DNA from: Paenibacillus sp. FSL R7-0204 | Lineage (GTDB): Bacteria > Bacillota > Bacilli > Paenibacillales > Paenibacillaceae | Assembly (NCBI RefSeq): GCF_038002225.1 | Contig: NZ_JBBOCA010000001.1 | Coordinates: 1,178,001 to 1,242,000, forward strand | Length of the DNA stretch: 64,000 bases | Direction: 5' to 3' | Shown: piece after piece, positions 54,924 through 64,000 of the stretch | Layout: every line of letters begins with the position of its first letter | Position numbering within the stretch: position 1 is the first letter of the stretch | The notes under the pieces: generated by a model | The model's input: only the letters and a program-made list of their open reading frames with translations | Told to the model about the DNA's origin: nothing | Databases searched by the model: none | Program-made: the position numbers and the translations under genes

Positions 54924-56708
54924 GTGCGGATGGTCAATAATATGAAGCTGAAATACAAGCTGATCTTCTTTTATATCGTAGTGGTGATGATTCCCGTGCT
55001 GATTGCAGGGATTATTCTGACGAATTATTTTCGGGAGGGAGCCTTGAACAGAGCGATAGATCAGGCCACCAACAACGTGGAAAAGATCAAAAGCCAGTTG
55101 TACAGCAAGCTGCGGGTTCCTACAGATATTTCGAATCTGCTCTATTTCGATGAGGATCTGGAGCGGCTGGTCAATACACATTATCCGAGTATCCTGGAGC
55201 TGACCAAGGCTTACTTGAACTATACCGACCTCAAGGAATATGTGCTGCGGTACCGGGAAATCTCCAATATCCGCTTTTTCATCGACAATCCCACACTTGT
55301 AGACGATATGTCTATCGCACCGGTAACGCCGGAGATCCGTACGAGAAACTGGTACACACAGGCTATGCAGAACAATCAGATCTACTGGATGTATATCCAC
55401 GACAAGGACCCTTATATCAACAGCCCCAAAGGAACCATCAACAAACTGAGTCTGATCCGACAGGTGCCCTACCCTGAATACAGCAAGTCGGGAGTCCTGA
55501 TGGTGCAGGTAAACCAGAATGAGCTGAACCAGATGCTGCATCAGGAGCCGTTCGAGACCATCATTATCGATGAGCAGGGCTATATTGTATCCGCCAAAAA
55601 TCCGCAGCTGGTGGGCAGTACAGTGGATGCTTTTGACATAGGGATTGATGTGCAGGCGCAGTCCAAAGGCGTGTTCACGACCCAGGTGAAGGACAAGGAT
55701 TCCTACGTCATCATCGATGAGATGATCCCTGAGCTGAGTGTCAGCAAGCTGAAGATTATCTCGGTATTTGAGACCAAAAGCATTCTGAGCGATGCCAACA
55801 AGGTGAGTCAGCTGGGCCTGCTTATCGTAATCGGGGTGCTGCTGGTTGCGCTTGTACTGGTCTATACTATCTCGCTGCTGACGAGCAACCGCCTGCTGCG
55901 GCTGAGCCGCCAGCTTAATCAAGTGGCCCTCGGGAATCTGAATGTGGTCTCCCACATTGACGGAACAGACGAGATCGGCCAGCTGTCGCGCCAGTTCAAC
56001 TACATGGTAGCCAGCATCAACCAGCTGATTACCCAGGTGATAGAGAGCAATGAGAAGAACAGCACGCTGGAGATCGCCCAGCGGGAGATTAAGCTGAAGA
56101 TGATGGCCAGCCAGATTCATCCGCATTTTCTGTTCAACGCACTGGAGTCGATCCGTATGAACGCCCATCTGCGGGGAGAGAAGGAGATCGCCAATATTGT
56201 CCGGCTGCTGGGCAAGCTGATGCGCAAGAATCTGGAAGTAGGCCGGGAGAGAGCGCCGATCAAGGAAGAGGTTGAGATGATCCGCTCCTATCTGGAGATA
56301 CAGAAGTTCAGGTATGAGGACAGGCTGGAATATGAGATTGCCTTCGATCCAGCCGCCGCTGAGGTGATGATTCCGCCGCTGATTATCCAGCCGCTGGTGG
56401 AGAATTCGGTCGTTCATGGTCTGGAGAACAAGGAAGGCACGGTGCATGTCAGCATCGCTGTTACCCTCATGGAGAATCAGGAGATTCAGGTGATTGTATT
56501 GGATGACGGGATCGGCATGAAGGAAGGAAGGCTGTCCGAGATTATGGAGGTCATCACCAAGGCAGAGGAAGAAGAGCAGGGCCGGATCGGGCTGCGCAAT
56601 GTGCAGCAGAGACTGACTCTGTATTACGGAGCGGAGCACGGGCTGAACATCTCAAGCCGGGAAGGAGAGGGGACCCGGATTACATTTTCAATCCCGAAGG
56701 GACAGTGA
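54924..56708 (+). CDS. YesM-type sensor histidine kinase
   Basis: The roughly 594-residue membrane kinase has a first membrane helix at about 14-35, an extracellular sensor region, a second helix (about 290-318), HAMP (about 320-372), a His kinase domain with SQIHPHFLFNALES and an ATPase domain with QPLVENSVVHG and DDGIGM. Autophosphorylation is on the His of HPHF. The partner is the regulator just upstream. The start is unclear: GTG at 54924 is the first conventional codon, but GGGGAG lies 19 bases further up, so translation may begin upstream at a rarer codon in ATTGATATCAAG. It senses an unknown outside sugar signal. Confidence 0.9.
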   Translation: MRMVNNMKLKYKLIFFYIVVVMIPVLIAGIILTNYFREGALNRAIDQATNNVEKIKSQLYSKLRVPTDISNLLYFDEDLERLVNTHYPSILELTKAYLNYTDLKEYVLRYREISNIRFFIDNPTLVDDMSIAPVTPEIRTRNWYTQAMQNNQIYWMYIHDKDPYINSPKGTINKLSLIRQVPYPEYSKSGVLMVQVNQNELNQMLHQEPFETIIIDEQGYIVSAKNPQLVGSTVDAFDIGIDVQAQSKGVFTTQVKDKDSYVIIDEMIPELSVSKLKIISVFETKSILSDANKVSQLGLLIVIGVLLVALVLVYTISLLTSNRLLRLSRQLNQVALGNLNVVSHIDGTDEIGQLSRQFNYMVASINQLITQVIESNEKNSTLEIAQREIKLKMMASQIHPHFLFNALESIRMNAHLRGEKEIANIVRLLGKLMRKNLEVGRERAPIKEEVEMIRSYLEIQKFRYEDRLEYEIAFDPAAAEVMIPPLIIQPLVENSVVHGLENKEGTVHVSIAVTLMENQEIQVIVLDDGIGMKEGRLSEIMEVITKAEEEEQGRIGLRNVQQRLTLYYGAEHGLNISSREGEGTRITFSIPKGQ

Positions 56709-56835
56709 TTTGAAGGCTTAAGGGGATGCAGGCGGGGAGAATGTCTAATTTCTATAGGTTTTTACGTGAAATCTGTTGGGTATTCTCGCCCCCGGCGCTG
56801 GGATAAGATAAAGCTATCAAAGCGAAGGGGGAATA

Positions 56836-57822
56836 ATGATCGTGAAAGCGCTCACTGAAAGCGGTGTTACAGCAAATGAAAGCGTAACCCCCCGCCCACC
56901 TGCGAAACGGAATAGTGGATTTTGGAAAAGCGTACTCCAGCAAAAGTACTTATACCTGATGTCCCTTCCATTCGTAATCTGGGTATTTATATTCAGCTAT
57001 GTGCCCATATGGGGATGGCTAATGGCCTTCCAGAATTATAAGCCGGTCAGGTCGTTCAGCGAGCAGAAATGGGTCGGACTGGACAACTTCCGGGAGCTGT
57101 TTCAGGATGAACGCTTCTACCTCGTATTAAGAAATACACTGGCGATGAGCATGCTGGGACTGATCTTCGGCTTCGTGGTTCCTATCCTGTTCGCCGTGAT
57201 GCTCAACGAGCTGCGCGGGAACATCTTCAAGAGATCGGTTCAGACGATATCATACCTGCCCCACTTTGTATCCTGGGTCGTTGTTGGCGGGATTGTCTAC
57301 AAGACGCTTGCCATCGATGGAGGGATCGTGAATGATCTGCTGCTCTGGACGAATGTGATTGATGAGCCGATTCAGTTCATGGCCAAAGGGAAATACTTCT
57401 GGGGAGTCTTAACGGCTGCTGACATCTGGAAGGAAACGGGCTGGAATGCGATTATCTATCTGGCAGCGATTACAGGCATTGATAAAGAGCTGTATGAAGC
57501 GGCCAAAGTGGACGGTGCAGGACGGGTCAAGCAGATGTTCAACATTACGCTGCCGGGTATCCGCACAACGGTGATGGTGCTGCTGATTATGAATATCGGC
57601 CATCTGGTCGGCATCGGCTTCGAGAAGCAATTCCAGCTGCAGAACAACATGGTTACCGATTATTCGGAAGTGCTGGATTTGTATGCGCTTAAATACGGGA
57701 TACAGATTGGACGGTTCTCCTATGGTACCGCGATAAGCATGTTCACCTCGGTAGTCAGTGTCATCCTGCTGTTTACCGCCAACGGTCTAATGAAGAAATT
57801 TGCCAAAGAAAGCATTATGTAA
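56836..57822 (+). CDS. LplB-type sugar ABC transporter permease (second system)
   Basis: The 328-residue CUT1-type permease has a soluble N-terminus of about 35 residues, about six membrane segments and the EAA loop YEAAKVDGAGRVKQMFNITL. AAGGGGGA precedes the ATG at 56836. With the next two genes it forms a second binding-protein-dependent importer without its own ATPase. It lies directly after the YesN/YesM pair, which commonly controls such transporters. The neighbouring GH95 gene suggests a fucosylated oligosaccharide, by context only. Confidence 0.9.
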   Translation: MIVKALTESGVTANESVTPRPPAKRNSGFWKSVLQQKYLYLMSLPFVIWVFIFSYVPIWGWLMAFQNYKPVRSFSEQKWVGLDNFRELFQDERFYLVLRNTLAMSMLGLIFGFVVPILFAVMLNELRGNIFKRSVQTISYLPHFVSWVVVGGIVYKTLAIDGGIVNDLLLWTNVIDEPIQFMAKGKYFWGVLTAADIWKETGWNAIIYLAAITGIDKELYEAAKVDGAGRVKQMFNITLPGIRTTVMVLLIMNIGHLVGIGFEKQFQLQNNMVTDYSEVLDLYALKYGIQIGRFSYGTAISMFTSVVSVILLFTANGLMKKFAKESIM

Positions 57823-57836
57823 GGAGGGGATCATCC

Positions 57837-58736
57837 ATGGGTGGCAAAGCATTTCAAATGTCAAAAGGTGAACGTGTCTTCGATATTTTTCTCTACATCG
57901 CTCTAATCCTGATTATGATTGTGACGTTATATCCCTTTCTGAACGTGCTGGCGATTTCTTTCAATGAATCTACAGATACGGTCCGGGGCGGCATCTATAT
58001 CTTCCCGCGGGTCTGGACTCTGGAGAATTACCAGCGGATCTTCAGCTATACGGGGCTGATTCAAGGCTTCAAAATATCGATTCTGCGTACTATTTCCGGT
58101 ACCCTTCTGGGTCTGATCAGTGCTTCCATGCTGGCCTTTACCCTCAGCCGTCCGGAGTTCAGAGCCAGAAGATTCGTCTCGGTATTCCTGGCCCTGACCA
58201 TGTACTTCTCCGGCGGTATGGTGCCGATGTACATTCTCATGAAGGACCTGAATCTGATCGGAACGTTCTGGATCTACATCCTGCCGGGTATGGTATCCGC
58301 GTTCAACGTCTTCATTATCCGCTCCTTCATGGACGGGCTGCCGTTTGCCCTGCAGGAATCCGCCAAGCTGGACGGCGCGAATGACTTTATGATTTTCTAC
58401 AAAATCATTCTTCCGCTCTGTAAGCCGGTGCTGGCGACTATCGCCTTATTCCTGGCCGTGGGGCAATGGAATGAGTGGTTCACCACCTATCTCTACAACG
58501 GCAACAAGCCGCATCTGACTACGCTGCAGTTCGAGCTGATGAAGGTCCTGTCTTCGACCAATCAGGGCAGCGGCATGGCAAATGCGAATGATATGGCCAG
58601 ACAGATGGCGCAGATTTCACCGGAGTCGATCAAGATGGCGATTACCATTGTCGTAACGGTGCCGATTCTCGTGGTCTATCCGTTCCTGCAAAAGTATTTT
58701 GTCGGCGGTATGACGCTGGGTGCAGTTAAGGCATAG
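57837..58736 (+). CDS. YtcP-type sugar ABC transporter permease (second system)
   Basis: The 299-residue second permease of the importer has six membrane segments and the EAA motif QESAKLDGANDFMIFYKIIL. AAGGAGGGG precedes the ATG, 14 bases after the first permease. The gene ends directly at a large stem-loop (58737-58809), which may separate its message from that of the binding protein. Confidence 0.9.
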   Translation: MGGKAFQMSKGERVFDIFLYIALILIMIVTLYPFLNVLAISFNESTDTVRGGIYIFPRVWTLENYQRIFSYTGLIQGFKISILRTISGTLLGLISASMLAFTLSRPEFRARRFVSVFLALTMYFSGGMVPMYILMKDLNLIGTFWIYILPGMVSAFNVFIIRSFMDGLPFALQESAKLDGANDFMIFYKIILPLCKPVLATIALFLAVGQWNEWFTTYLYNGNKPHLTTLQFELMKVLSSTNQGSGMANANDMARQMAQISPESIKMAITIVVTVPILVVYPFLQKYFVGGMTLGAVKA

Positions 58737-58809
58737 GCCTTAACCCAGAGCGACAGGGGGAGAAGCTGCCGGGTTCAGTGCAGAGCCAGGCAGCTAACCC
58801 GCTTAAGGC
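58737..58809 (+). promoter_or_regulatory. Large stem-loop between permease and binding protein genes
   Basis: Outer arms GCCTTAA and TTAAGGC and inner arms AGCTGCC and GGCAGCT nest within 73 bases. No T run follows. It could protect an mRNA end or weaken transcription, as at other transporter junctions. Confidence 0.55.
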
Positions 58810-58815
58810 TGAGTG

Positions 58816-58843
58816 TTAATTTATGGTAATTTATATTTATAGT
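58816..58843 (+). promoter_or_regulatory. Candidate promoter of the second binding protein gene
   Basis: TTAATT and TATAGT are 16 bases apart, 85 bases before the start codon. Confidence 0.45.
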
Positions 58844-58848
58844 AGTTA

Positions 58849-58862
58849 TGCAAGCGTTCACA
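58849..58862 (+). promoter_or_regulatory. cre site (CcpA)
   Basis: TGCAAGCGTTCACA fits TGNAANCGNTNNCA at all positions. It begins 5 bases after the -10. Confidence 0.7.
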
Positions 58863-58928
58863 ATGGTATATTCAGGTCTCACCTGATATGCATAGAGGCA
58901 ACATACTAAGATACAAGGGGGATACACA

Positions 58929-60671
58929 ATGAACCGCAAGAGTACCAAGACGATCTTCACGCTCCTGCTGATGAGCTCGATGCTGATCGCCGGTTGTGGA
59001 GGCAATGGCAATAATGCAGCCAACAATACGACGTCTAACAACTCAGGAACTACACCAGATGCTACTGCCGCAGCAGATGATACGGCTCTAGATACCTCAC
59101 CGGCTACGTTCACATTCTTCGGTGCGGATGCCAGCCCGAACTGGAACAAGATGCAGGATGATGTAGGTAAAGCGATTACGGAGAAGACAGGGGTTACCCT
59201 TGAAGCTGAATTCGATGTAGGCAGCGGCGGCGGCGACCAGAAGATTGCGATGATGGCGGCGAGCGGCGACGTTCCTGATATTATTTTCGCTAAAGGAAGT
59301 CTGAGTACCCTGGTGGATGCGGGACTGATCATTGATATGACGGACCTGATCGACAAATATGGCCCCAACCTCAAGAAAGTCTACGGCGAGAACATGAACC
59401 GTCTGAAATACAGTCTGGACGACCAGAGTATTTATCAGATCCCTACGAATATGGGTGTCGGCCAGAAATCCTTCGATGCCACAGGCGGATTTGAAATTCA
59501 GCATCGTGTGCTCAAAGAGCTCGGCTATCCAAAGGTGCGGACTGTAGCTGATTTTGAAAAGGTGCTTAAGGATTATGTGAAGCTGCATCCGGAAACCGAT
59601 GGACAGCCTACCATTCCGCTGACGCTGAATGCCGATGACTGGAAGATTATGATCACTGTGACGAACCCGGCCTTCACTACAACCGGCGCACCGGATGATG
59701 GTGAATATTATGTGGACCCTGAGACCTTCGAAGCGAAGCTTCACTACAAACGCGCCGAAGAAAAGGAATATTTCCGCTGGCTGAACGGTATGTACAATCA
59801 AGGACTGCTCGATAAGGATACCTTCGTTCAAAAGGATGACCAATACAAAGCGAAAGTGGCCAGCGGCCGTGTACTCGGTCTGATCTCCCAGGAATGGGAA
59901 TACTCTGACGGTGAGAATGCCCTGAAGGCTGCCGGCAAAGACGAGTATACCTATGGACACTTCCCTGTAACCCTGACCGAAGAGTATAAGGATCATTCCT
60001 TCATGCAGACAGGAATCGACGGCTACGGGATTGCAATCACTACGGCTGCCAAAGATCCTGAGCGGATCATCAAATGGCTGGACTGGATGTCCTCCGATGA
60101 AGGCCAGGTCCTGAGAACCTGGGGGATTAAAGATAAGCACTATACTGTGGACGCGAATGGCAAACGTGAGGTTCTGCCTGAGATCCGTGACGGCTTAGCC
60201 AATGATACAGCGAACACTCAAAAAACAACCGGGATCGGCCAGTACCTGATCTTCGGTGCACGGTATGGCGACGGAGTAAAGGATTCAACAGACAACTACT
60301 ACACCACAAGTTTCCCTGAACAGATCGTGGCTTCGTACTCAGAAGCTGAGAAGGAATCCCTTGCCGGATATAAGGCGACTACCTGGAAAGACCTGTTCCC
60401 GAAAGAGGATGAATTCCCTGTAAAAGAAACAGGTGCCCTGTACAACCTGCCGGTTCCGACAGACGGTAAATATCAGGTCATCTTCAAAAAGACCCAGGAT
60501 ATCGTACGTAAACGTATCCCGGAAGCGATTCTGTCCAAACCGGCTGATTTCGATAAAGTCTATGATGCCTTCCTGGCCGAGCTGGACAAAGCCGGCGCTC
60601 AGGATATGGAAAAAGAATTCACTGAGCTTGTGAAGAAGAGAGTATCCCTGTGGACAGGCAAAAATCTGTAA
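58929..60671 (+). CDS. Extracellular sugar-binding lipoprotein (second system)
   Basis: The 580-residue binding protein has a lipoprotein signal and lipobox LIAGC (Cys23), an Asn/Thr-rich linker, then a large two-lobed fold of LplA/YtcQ size. AAGGGGGAT precedes the ATG. It probably has its own promoter with a cre site, giving more binding protein than permease. A terminator at 60716-60743 follows, before the alpha-fucosidase gene. Ligand unknown. Confidence 0.9.
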   Translation: MNRKSTKTIFTLLLMSSMLIAGCGGNGNNAANNTTSNNSGTTPDATAAADDTALDTSPATFTFFGADASPNWNKMQDDVGKAITEKTGVTLEAEFDVGSGGGDQKIAMMAASGDVPDIIFAKGSLSTLVDAGLIIDMTDLIDKYGPNLKKVYGENMNRLKYSLDDQSIYQIPTNMGVGQKSFDATGGFEIQHRVLKELGYPKVRTVADFEKVLKDYVKLHPETDGQPTIPLTLNADDWKIMITVTNPAFTTTGAPDDGEYYVDPETFEAKLHYKRAEEKEYFRWLNGMYNQGLLDKDTFVQKDDQYKAKVASGRVLGLISQEWEYSDGENALKAAGKDEYTYGHFPVTLTEEYKDHSFMQTGIDGYGIAITTAAKDPERIIKWLDWMSSDEGQVLRTWGIKDKHYTVDANGKREVLPEIRDGLANDTANTQKTTGIGQYLIFGARYGDGVKDSTDNYYTTSFPEQIVASYSEAEKESLAGYKATTWKDLFPKEDEFPVKETGALYNLPVPTDGKYQVIFKKTQDIVRKRIPEAILSKPADFDKVYDAFLAELDKAGAQDMEKEFTELVKKRVSLWTGKNL

Positions 60672-60715
60672 ATCCTAATAGGATATAGCATGATCCAGAG
60701 TACAGCAGAAGGCAG

Positions 60716-60743
60716 AAAGGCCCGACTTAGGTCAGGGCCTTTT
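60716..60743 (+). terminator. Terminator of the binding protein gene
   Basis: AAAGGCCC and GGGCCTTTT arms with a short loop and one bulged A. Confidence 0.75.
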
Positions 60744-60780
60744 GCTGTATTCAGAACTTAGTACGAAGGGTGAGGAGAAC

Positions 60781-63161
60781 ATGGAAACTAAACAAAATAC
60801 ATCCGCATGGAAGCTCAGATACCGTCAGCCCGCAGCGGTCTGGGAAGAAGCGCTGCCGCTGGGGAACGGACATATGGGAGCGATGGTATTCGGCGGTACG
60901 GATAAAGAGCTGATTTCGCTGAATGAGGATACCTTATGGTCCGGGTTCCCCCGGGATACCAATAATTACGAAGCGCTCAGGTATTTGAAAAGAACCCGGG
61001 AGCTAATCGCTGCAGGCCAGTATGGGGAGGCCGAGGATATGGTGAATGCCCATATGCTTGGGGTCAACGCCCAGGCCTATATGCCGCTCGGGGACCTGAT
61101 TCTTACGCAGCCGGGCACAAAGAATTGTACGGCCTATGAAAGAGAGCTGGATCTGGATAGCGGAGTTGCCAGAGTGACCTATCAGACGGAGCAGGGCAGC
61201 TTCACCCGTGAGGTGTTCATCAGCACACCAGACCAGATCGGTGTCGTGCATCTGACAAGCGATCAGCCCGGAGGAATTCAGCTTGAGCTGGCACTGGACA
61301 GCCAATTACAGCATTGCGTTAGTCTAGGGGAGGGGAACCGGCTGGTAATGCGGGGACGCTGCCCCTCGCATATTGCCGACAATACTACCAGGATCATCCG
61401 CTGGCGGTACTCTATGAGGAGGGACTTGGAGTTGCGTTCGAGCTGCACCTGCATGTACAGGTAACCGGGGGAAGTATCCGGTATTCCGCAGGCAAGCCGG
61501 TAATCAGTGGCGCGGACCGTGTGCTGCTGCTGCTGGCTGCCGGAACGGACTATGAGGAGGTGCGGTCCAGAGCAAGCCATAGGACTGCTCCGGCTGCTCA
61601 GCATTTGGAAGCAGTGGTAAGCCCGGCGGAGCTGTGCGCGAGCAGGTTAAGCGCTGCAGCCGGTAAGACTTATGAGGAGCTGTTCGCACGCCACGTGGCA
61701 GATCATCAGGCGATCTTCCGCCGGATGGATCTGGATCTTGGCGGTCACGAGGCGGATGAGCGGCCCACCGATGAACGTCTGGCCGCATATCAGCAGGGGG
61801 CAGAAGACCCGGCGCTGGAGGCCCTATTGTTCCAATATGGCCGCTATCTGCTGATGGGCAGCTCACGTGCCGGAACCCAGGCAGCGAATCTGCAGGGAAT
61901 ATGGAATGCCCATGTTCAGCCGCCATGGAACAGCAATTACACAATCAATATCAACACGCAGATGAACTATTGGCTGGCGGAGGTCTGCAATCTTAGCGAA
62001 TGCCATGAGCCGCTCCTTGAGCTGATTAAGGAGCTTAGTGAGACCGGTGCCAGAACGGCTGCTATTCATTACGGGGCGCGCGGCTGGGTAGCCCATCATA
62101 ATGTGGATCTGTGGAGGGCTTCCACACCGTCCGGCGGAGATGCCAGCTGGGCCTTCTGGCCAATGGGCGGCGTGTGGCTATGCCGCCACCTGTGGGAGCA
62201 TTACGAATTCAACCCGGATATGAAGGTTTTGGCTGAGACCGCTTATCCGCTATTGAAGGGAGCTGCCCTCTTCTGCCTGGATTGGCTGGTGGAAGGACCG
62301 GAGGGCCGGCTGGTTACCAGTCCGTCTACTTCGCCGGAGAACCGGTTCATCACGGAGGACGGCAGAGCGTGCAGTATATCTATGGGTTCGGCTATGGATA
62401 TGAGCCTGATCGCTGAGTTGATGCAGCACTGCATGGAGGCTGGGCGCATTCTCGGCGTGGATTCTGAGCTTCAGGAGGAGCTGGAGCAGACACTTGCCCG
62501 TCTATCTCCGCTGAAGATCAGCAAGGACGGAAGGGTGCAGGAATGGCTATATGACTTCGCCGAAGCGGAGCCGGGGCACCGCCATGTCTCCCATCTGTAC
62601 AGCCTGTATCCGGGCAGCCGGATTAACAGGCGGGACACGCCGGAGCTGCTGGAAGCCAGCCGCATCACGCTGGAGCAGCGGGTTGCTTCCGGCGGGGGGC
62701 ATACCGGCTGGAGCTGTGCTTGGCTGATCAACCTCTATGCCCGGCTCGCAGACGGCGATGCGGCTTACGGCTATGTGCGCACGCTGCTAACCCGCTCCGT
62801 CTACCCCAACCTGTTCGATGCCCATCCGCCGTTTCAGATTGACGGTAATTTCGGTGTGGCCGCCGGCATCGCAGAGATGCTGTTGCAGAGTCATTTGGGC
62901 GAGCTTACGCTGCTTCCGGCACTTCCGGGAGCCTGGAAGAACGGCCATATCCGCGGTCTGAAGGCGCGCGGAGGGTATGAAGTGGACCTGGAATGGGCCG
63001 CCGGAGTTCTGGTATTCGCGCGGATTACAGCCCGGTTCGATGGAACGCTGCGCCTCGGCTATACGCAAGAGCTGAAGCTGCAGCTAGCAGACGGCCGCCG
63101 CCAGGCGCTGAATGGTGTGCTTCAGGTTACGGCTGGCGGGGTTTACTCGGTGGGGGTGTGA
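60781..63161 (+). pseudogene. GH95 alpha-L-fucosidase gene broken by one -1 frameshift
   Basis: The first frame (60781 to the stop at 61464) encodes the GH95 N-terminal domain (WEEALPLGNGHMGAMVFGG). The rest continues in another frame to 63161 and holds the catalytic (alpha/alpha)6 barrel: NWNSN-type WNSNYTININTQMNYW with the catalytic Asn pair, HRHVSHLYSLYPG, and the QIDGNFGVAAGIAEML region. Family-like sequence switches frame at about 61380-61386, reading SHIADN then YYQDHPLAVLYEEG, as if one base were lost. No other damage is seen, so it is a recent mutation or a sequencing error. A restored protein would have about 793 residues, cytoplasmic. AGGAG precedes the ATG at 60781. Confidence 0.85.
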
Positions 63162-63362
63162 TCAACTAAAGGTACAAGTGACTTGGGGAGGGGGAGAATT
63201 GCTTATTATGCACGGAGAGGGCAGAGCCGATATAATGGATAGCATAGACAACAACCCCTGCTTATTCTTCAGGTTCGGGTTGTAAACAGGGGATTATTGG
63301 CATTTAATAAAGAGTATACGGCTATAGCCGATGATATAGATTGCAGGAGGCGTGCGGATCAT

Positions 63363-64000
63363 ATGGGGAAGAGACAGGGATCGCTGATGAAGACAGCGGT
63401 TGGACTTATGCTTGTGTTTGCAGCTATACCGCCTGCGACGTACTGGGGATACGAGCATGCGTATGCTGCAGCGGATTCGGCAGTGGTGCAGACCACACAA
63501 GGAATGACGCAGAAGCTGACCGGTGCGATGAGTAACCGCAGAGAGACAATTACCTTCACTTATCAGGGCAAGACCGCCAAGCTGAAGAGTGAGATCCAGA
63601 CAGCGATCAATCAGGCGATGGGGAGCGACCCGTACCTGTATTATATTATTGACAGCTATGCCTTCTCATACCGTGGAAGCACGCGGGCTGTTCATGTGAC
63701 GGTTCAGGTGGAATACCGGGAGACGCTGCAGCAGACAGCATATGTTAACAAGCAGGTGAAGGCTATTCTGCAGCAGATCATAACACCGGGAATGAACAAT
63801 CACCAGAAGGTAAAAGCGATCCACGACTGGGTCGTCCTGAATTTTGAATATGATCACTCGCACCGTAAATACACCGCTTTTGAGGGACTTCAGACCGGGA
63901 GTGCGGTCTGCCAGGGCTATACGCTGCTAACCTATAAGCTGCTGCTGGGGGCGGGGATTCCGAACAGAGTTGTGGAAGGAACGGCCAGGGCCGCAGACGG
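63363..64000 (+). CDS. Secreted transglutaminase-like protein, N-terminal part (runs off window)
   Basis: At least 212 residues are visible and the frame stays open at the window end. A signal peptide with hydrophobic core MKTAVGLMLVFAAIPPAT and AYAADSA-like cleavage region is followed by an extended N-terminal domain. The transglutaminase-like core begins with HQKVKAIHDWVVLNFEYD and TGSAVCQGYT, with catalytic Cys183. The His and Asp of the triad would lie downstream. Such secreted proteins act as cysteine proteases or crosslinking enzymes in the wall or medium. AGGAGG lies about 13 bases before the ATG at 63363. Confidence 0.8.
   Translation, partial: MGKRQGSLMKTAVGLMLVFAAIPPATYWGYEHAYAAADSAVVQTTQGMTQKLTGAMSNRRETITFTYQGKTAKLKSEIQTAINQAMGSDPYLYYIIDSYAFSYRGSTRAVHVTVQVEYRETLQQTAYVNKQVKAILQQIITPGMNNHQKVKAIHDWVVLNFEYDHSHRKYTAFEGLQTGSAVCQGYTLLTYKLLLGAGIPNRVVEGTARAAD

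Noticed and set aside
56709-56835. Inverted repeat GAGAAT/ATTCTC between the kinase and permease genes
   Set aside because: Arms are short once bulges are counted and no T run follows; function unclear.
61323-61464. Programmed frameshift in the GH95 gene
   Set aside because: No slippery heptamer or nearby stimulatory hairpin was seen in the overlap; a simple indel is more likely.
63251-63292. Hairpin after GH95 (CCCCTG/CAGGGG or ACAACCC/GGGTTGT)
   Set aside because: Two competing weak stems and no T run, so not called as a terminator.

Overview
The window looks like chromosomal DNA of a Paenibacillus or close relative (Bacillota). Supporting signs are strong AGGAGG ribosome binding sites, frequent TTG and GTG starts, LplB/YtcP/YtcQ-type sugar ABC transporters, YesM/YesN two-component regulators, a Bacillus-style xylR/xylAB region with cre sites, a PfeT-type P1B4 ATPase with a PerR-like box, and several families of short interspersed repeats. 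There is no rRNA, tRNA, phage or CRISPR. About 50 genes are called; most serve uptake and breakdown of plant or host glycans.

Layout. 0-4.2 kb: end of a SulP anion permease, a chemoreceptor and deoC. 4.3-5.6 kb: a complete IS4-family element with perfect ends and a 9-bp target duplication. 5.8-24.7 kb: an alpha-mannoside/N-glycan locus. GH125 and GH38 face away from an operon of two permeases, a lipoprotein binding protein, GH3, a second GH38 and a GH130 phosphorylase; a membrane-anchored AraC regulator closes the locus. An IS1182-family element sits between GH130 and the regulator, inside an interspersed repeat. 25.0-29.7 kb: a tightly overlapping operon (amidohydrolase, SelA-like PLP lyase, DgaF-like aldolase, KdgK-like kinase, GntR regulator) that reads as a catabolic pathway for an N-acylated amino-sugar acid. 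29.8-32.3 kb: a membrane-anchored alpha/beta hydrolase and metY.

33-43.4 kb: an unrecognised GC-rich gene, a leaderless polysaccharide deacetylase, and a three-gene unit of a duplicated RhaM-like protein, a very large GH2 enzyme and a GH94-type phosphorylase. 43.8-47.4 kb: an iron/redox group (pfeT-like ATPase, trxB, glutaredoxin) with Fur-like and PerR-like boxes and a 14-bp leader hairpin. 47.6-53.0 kb: a small membrane protein, xylR, xylA and xylB. 53.2-63.2 kb: YesN/YesM regulators, a second CUT1-type transporter with its binding protein, and a GH95 alpha-L-fucosidase gene broken by one frameshift. The window ends inside a secreted transglutaminase-like protein.

The most interesting non-coding content is a repeat of about 185 bp made of four imperfect palindromes spaced about 50, 60 and 51 bases apart. 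It occurs three times. One copy is interrupted by the IS1182 element at the centre of its third palindrome, and conceptual removal of the element restores the spacing. A second repeat family clusters at 47.4-53.1 kb. Three candidate cre sites all lie 5-6 bases downstream of a candidate -10 hexamer.
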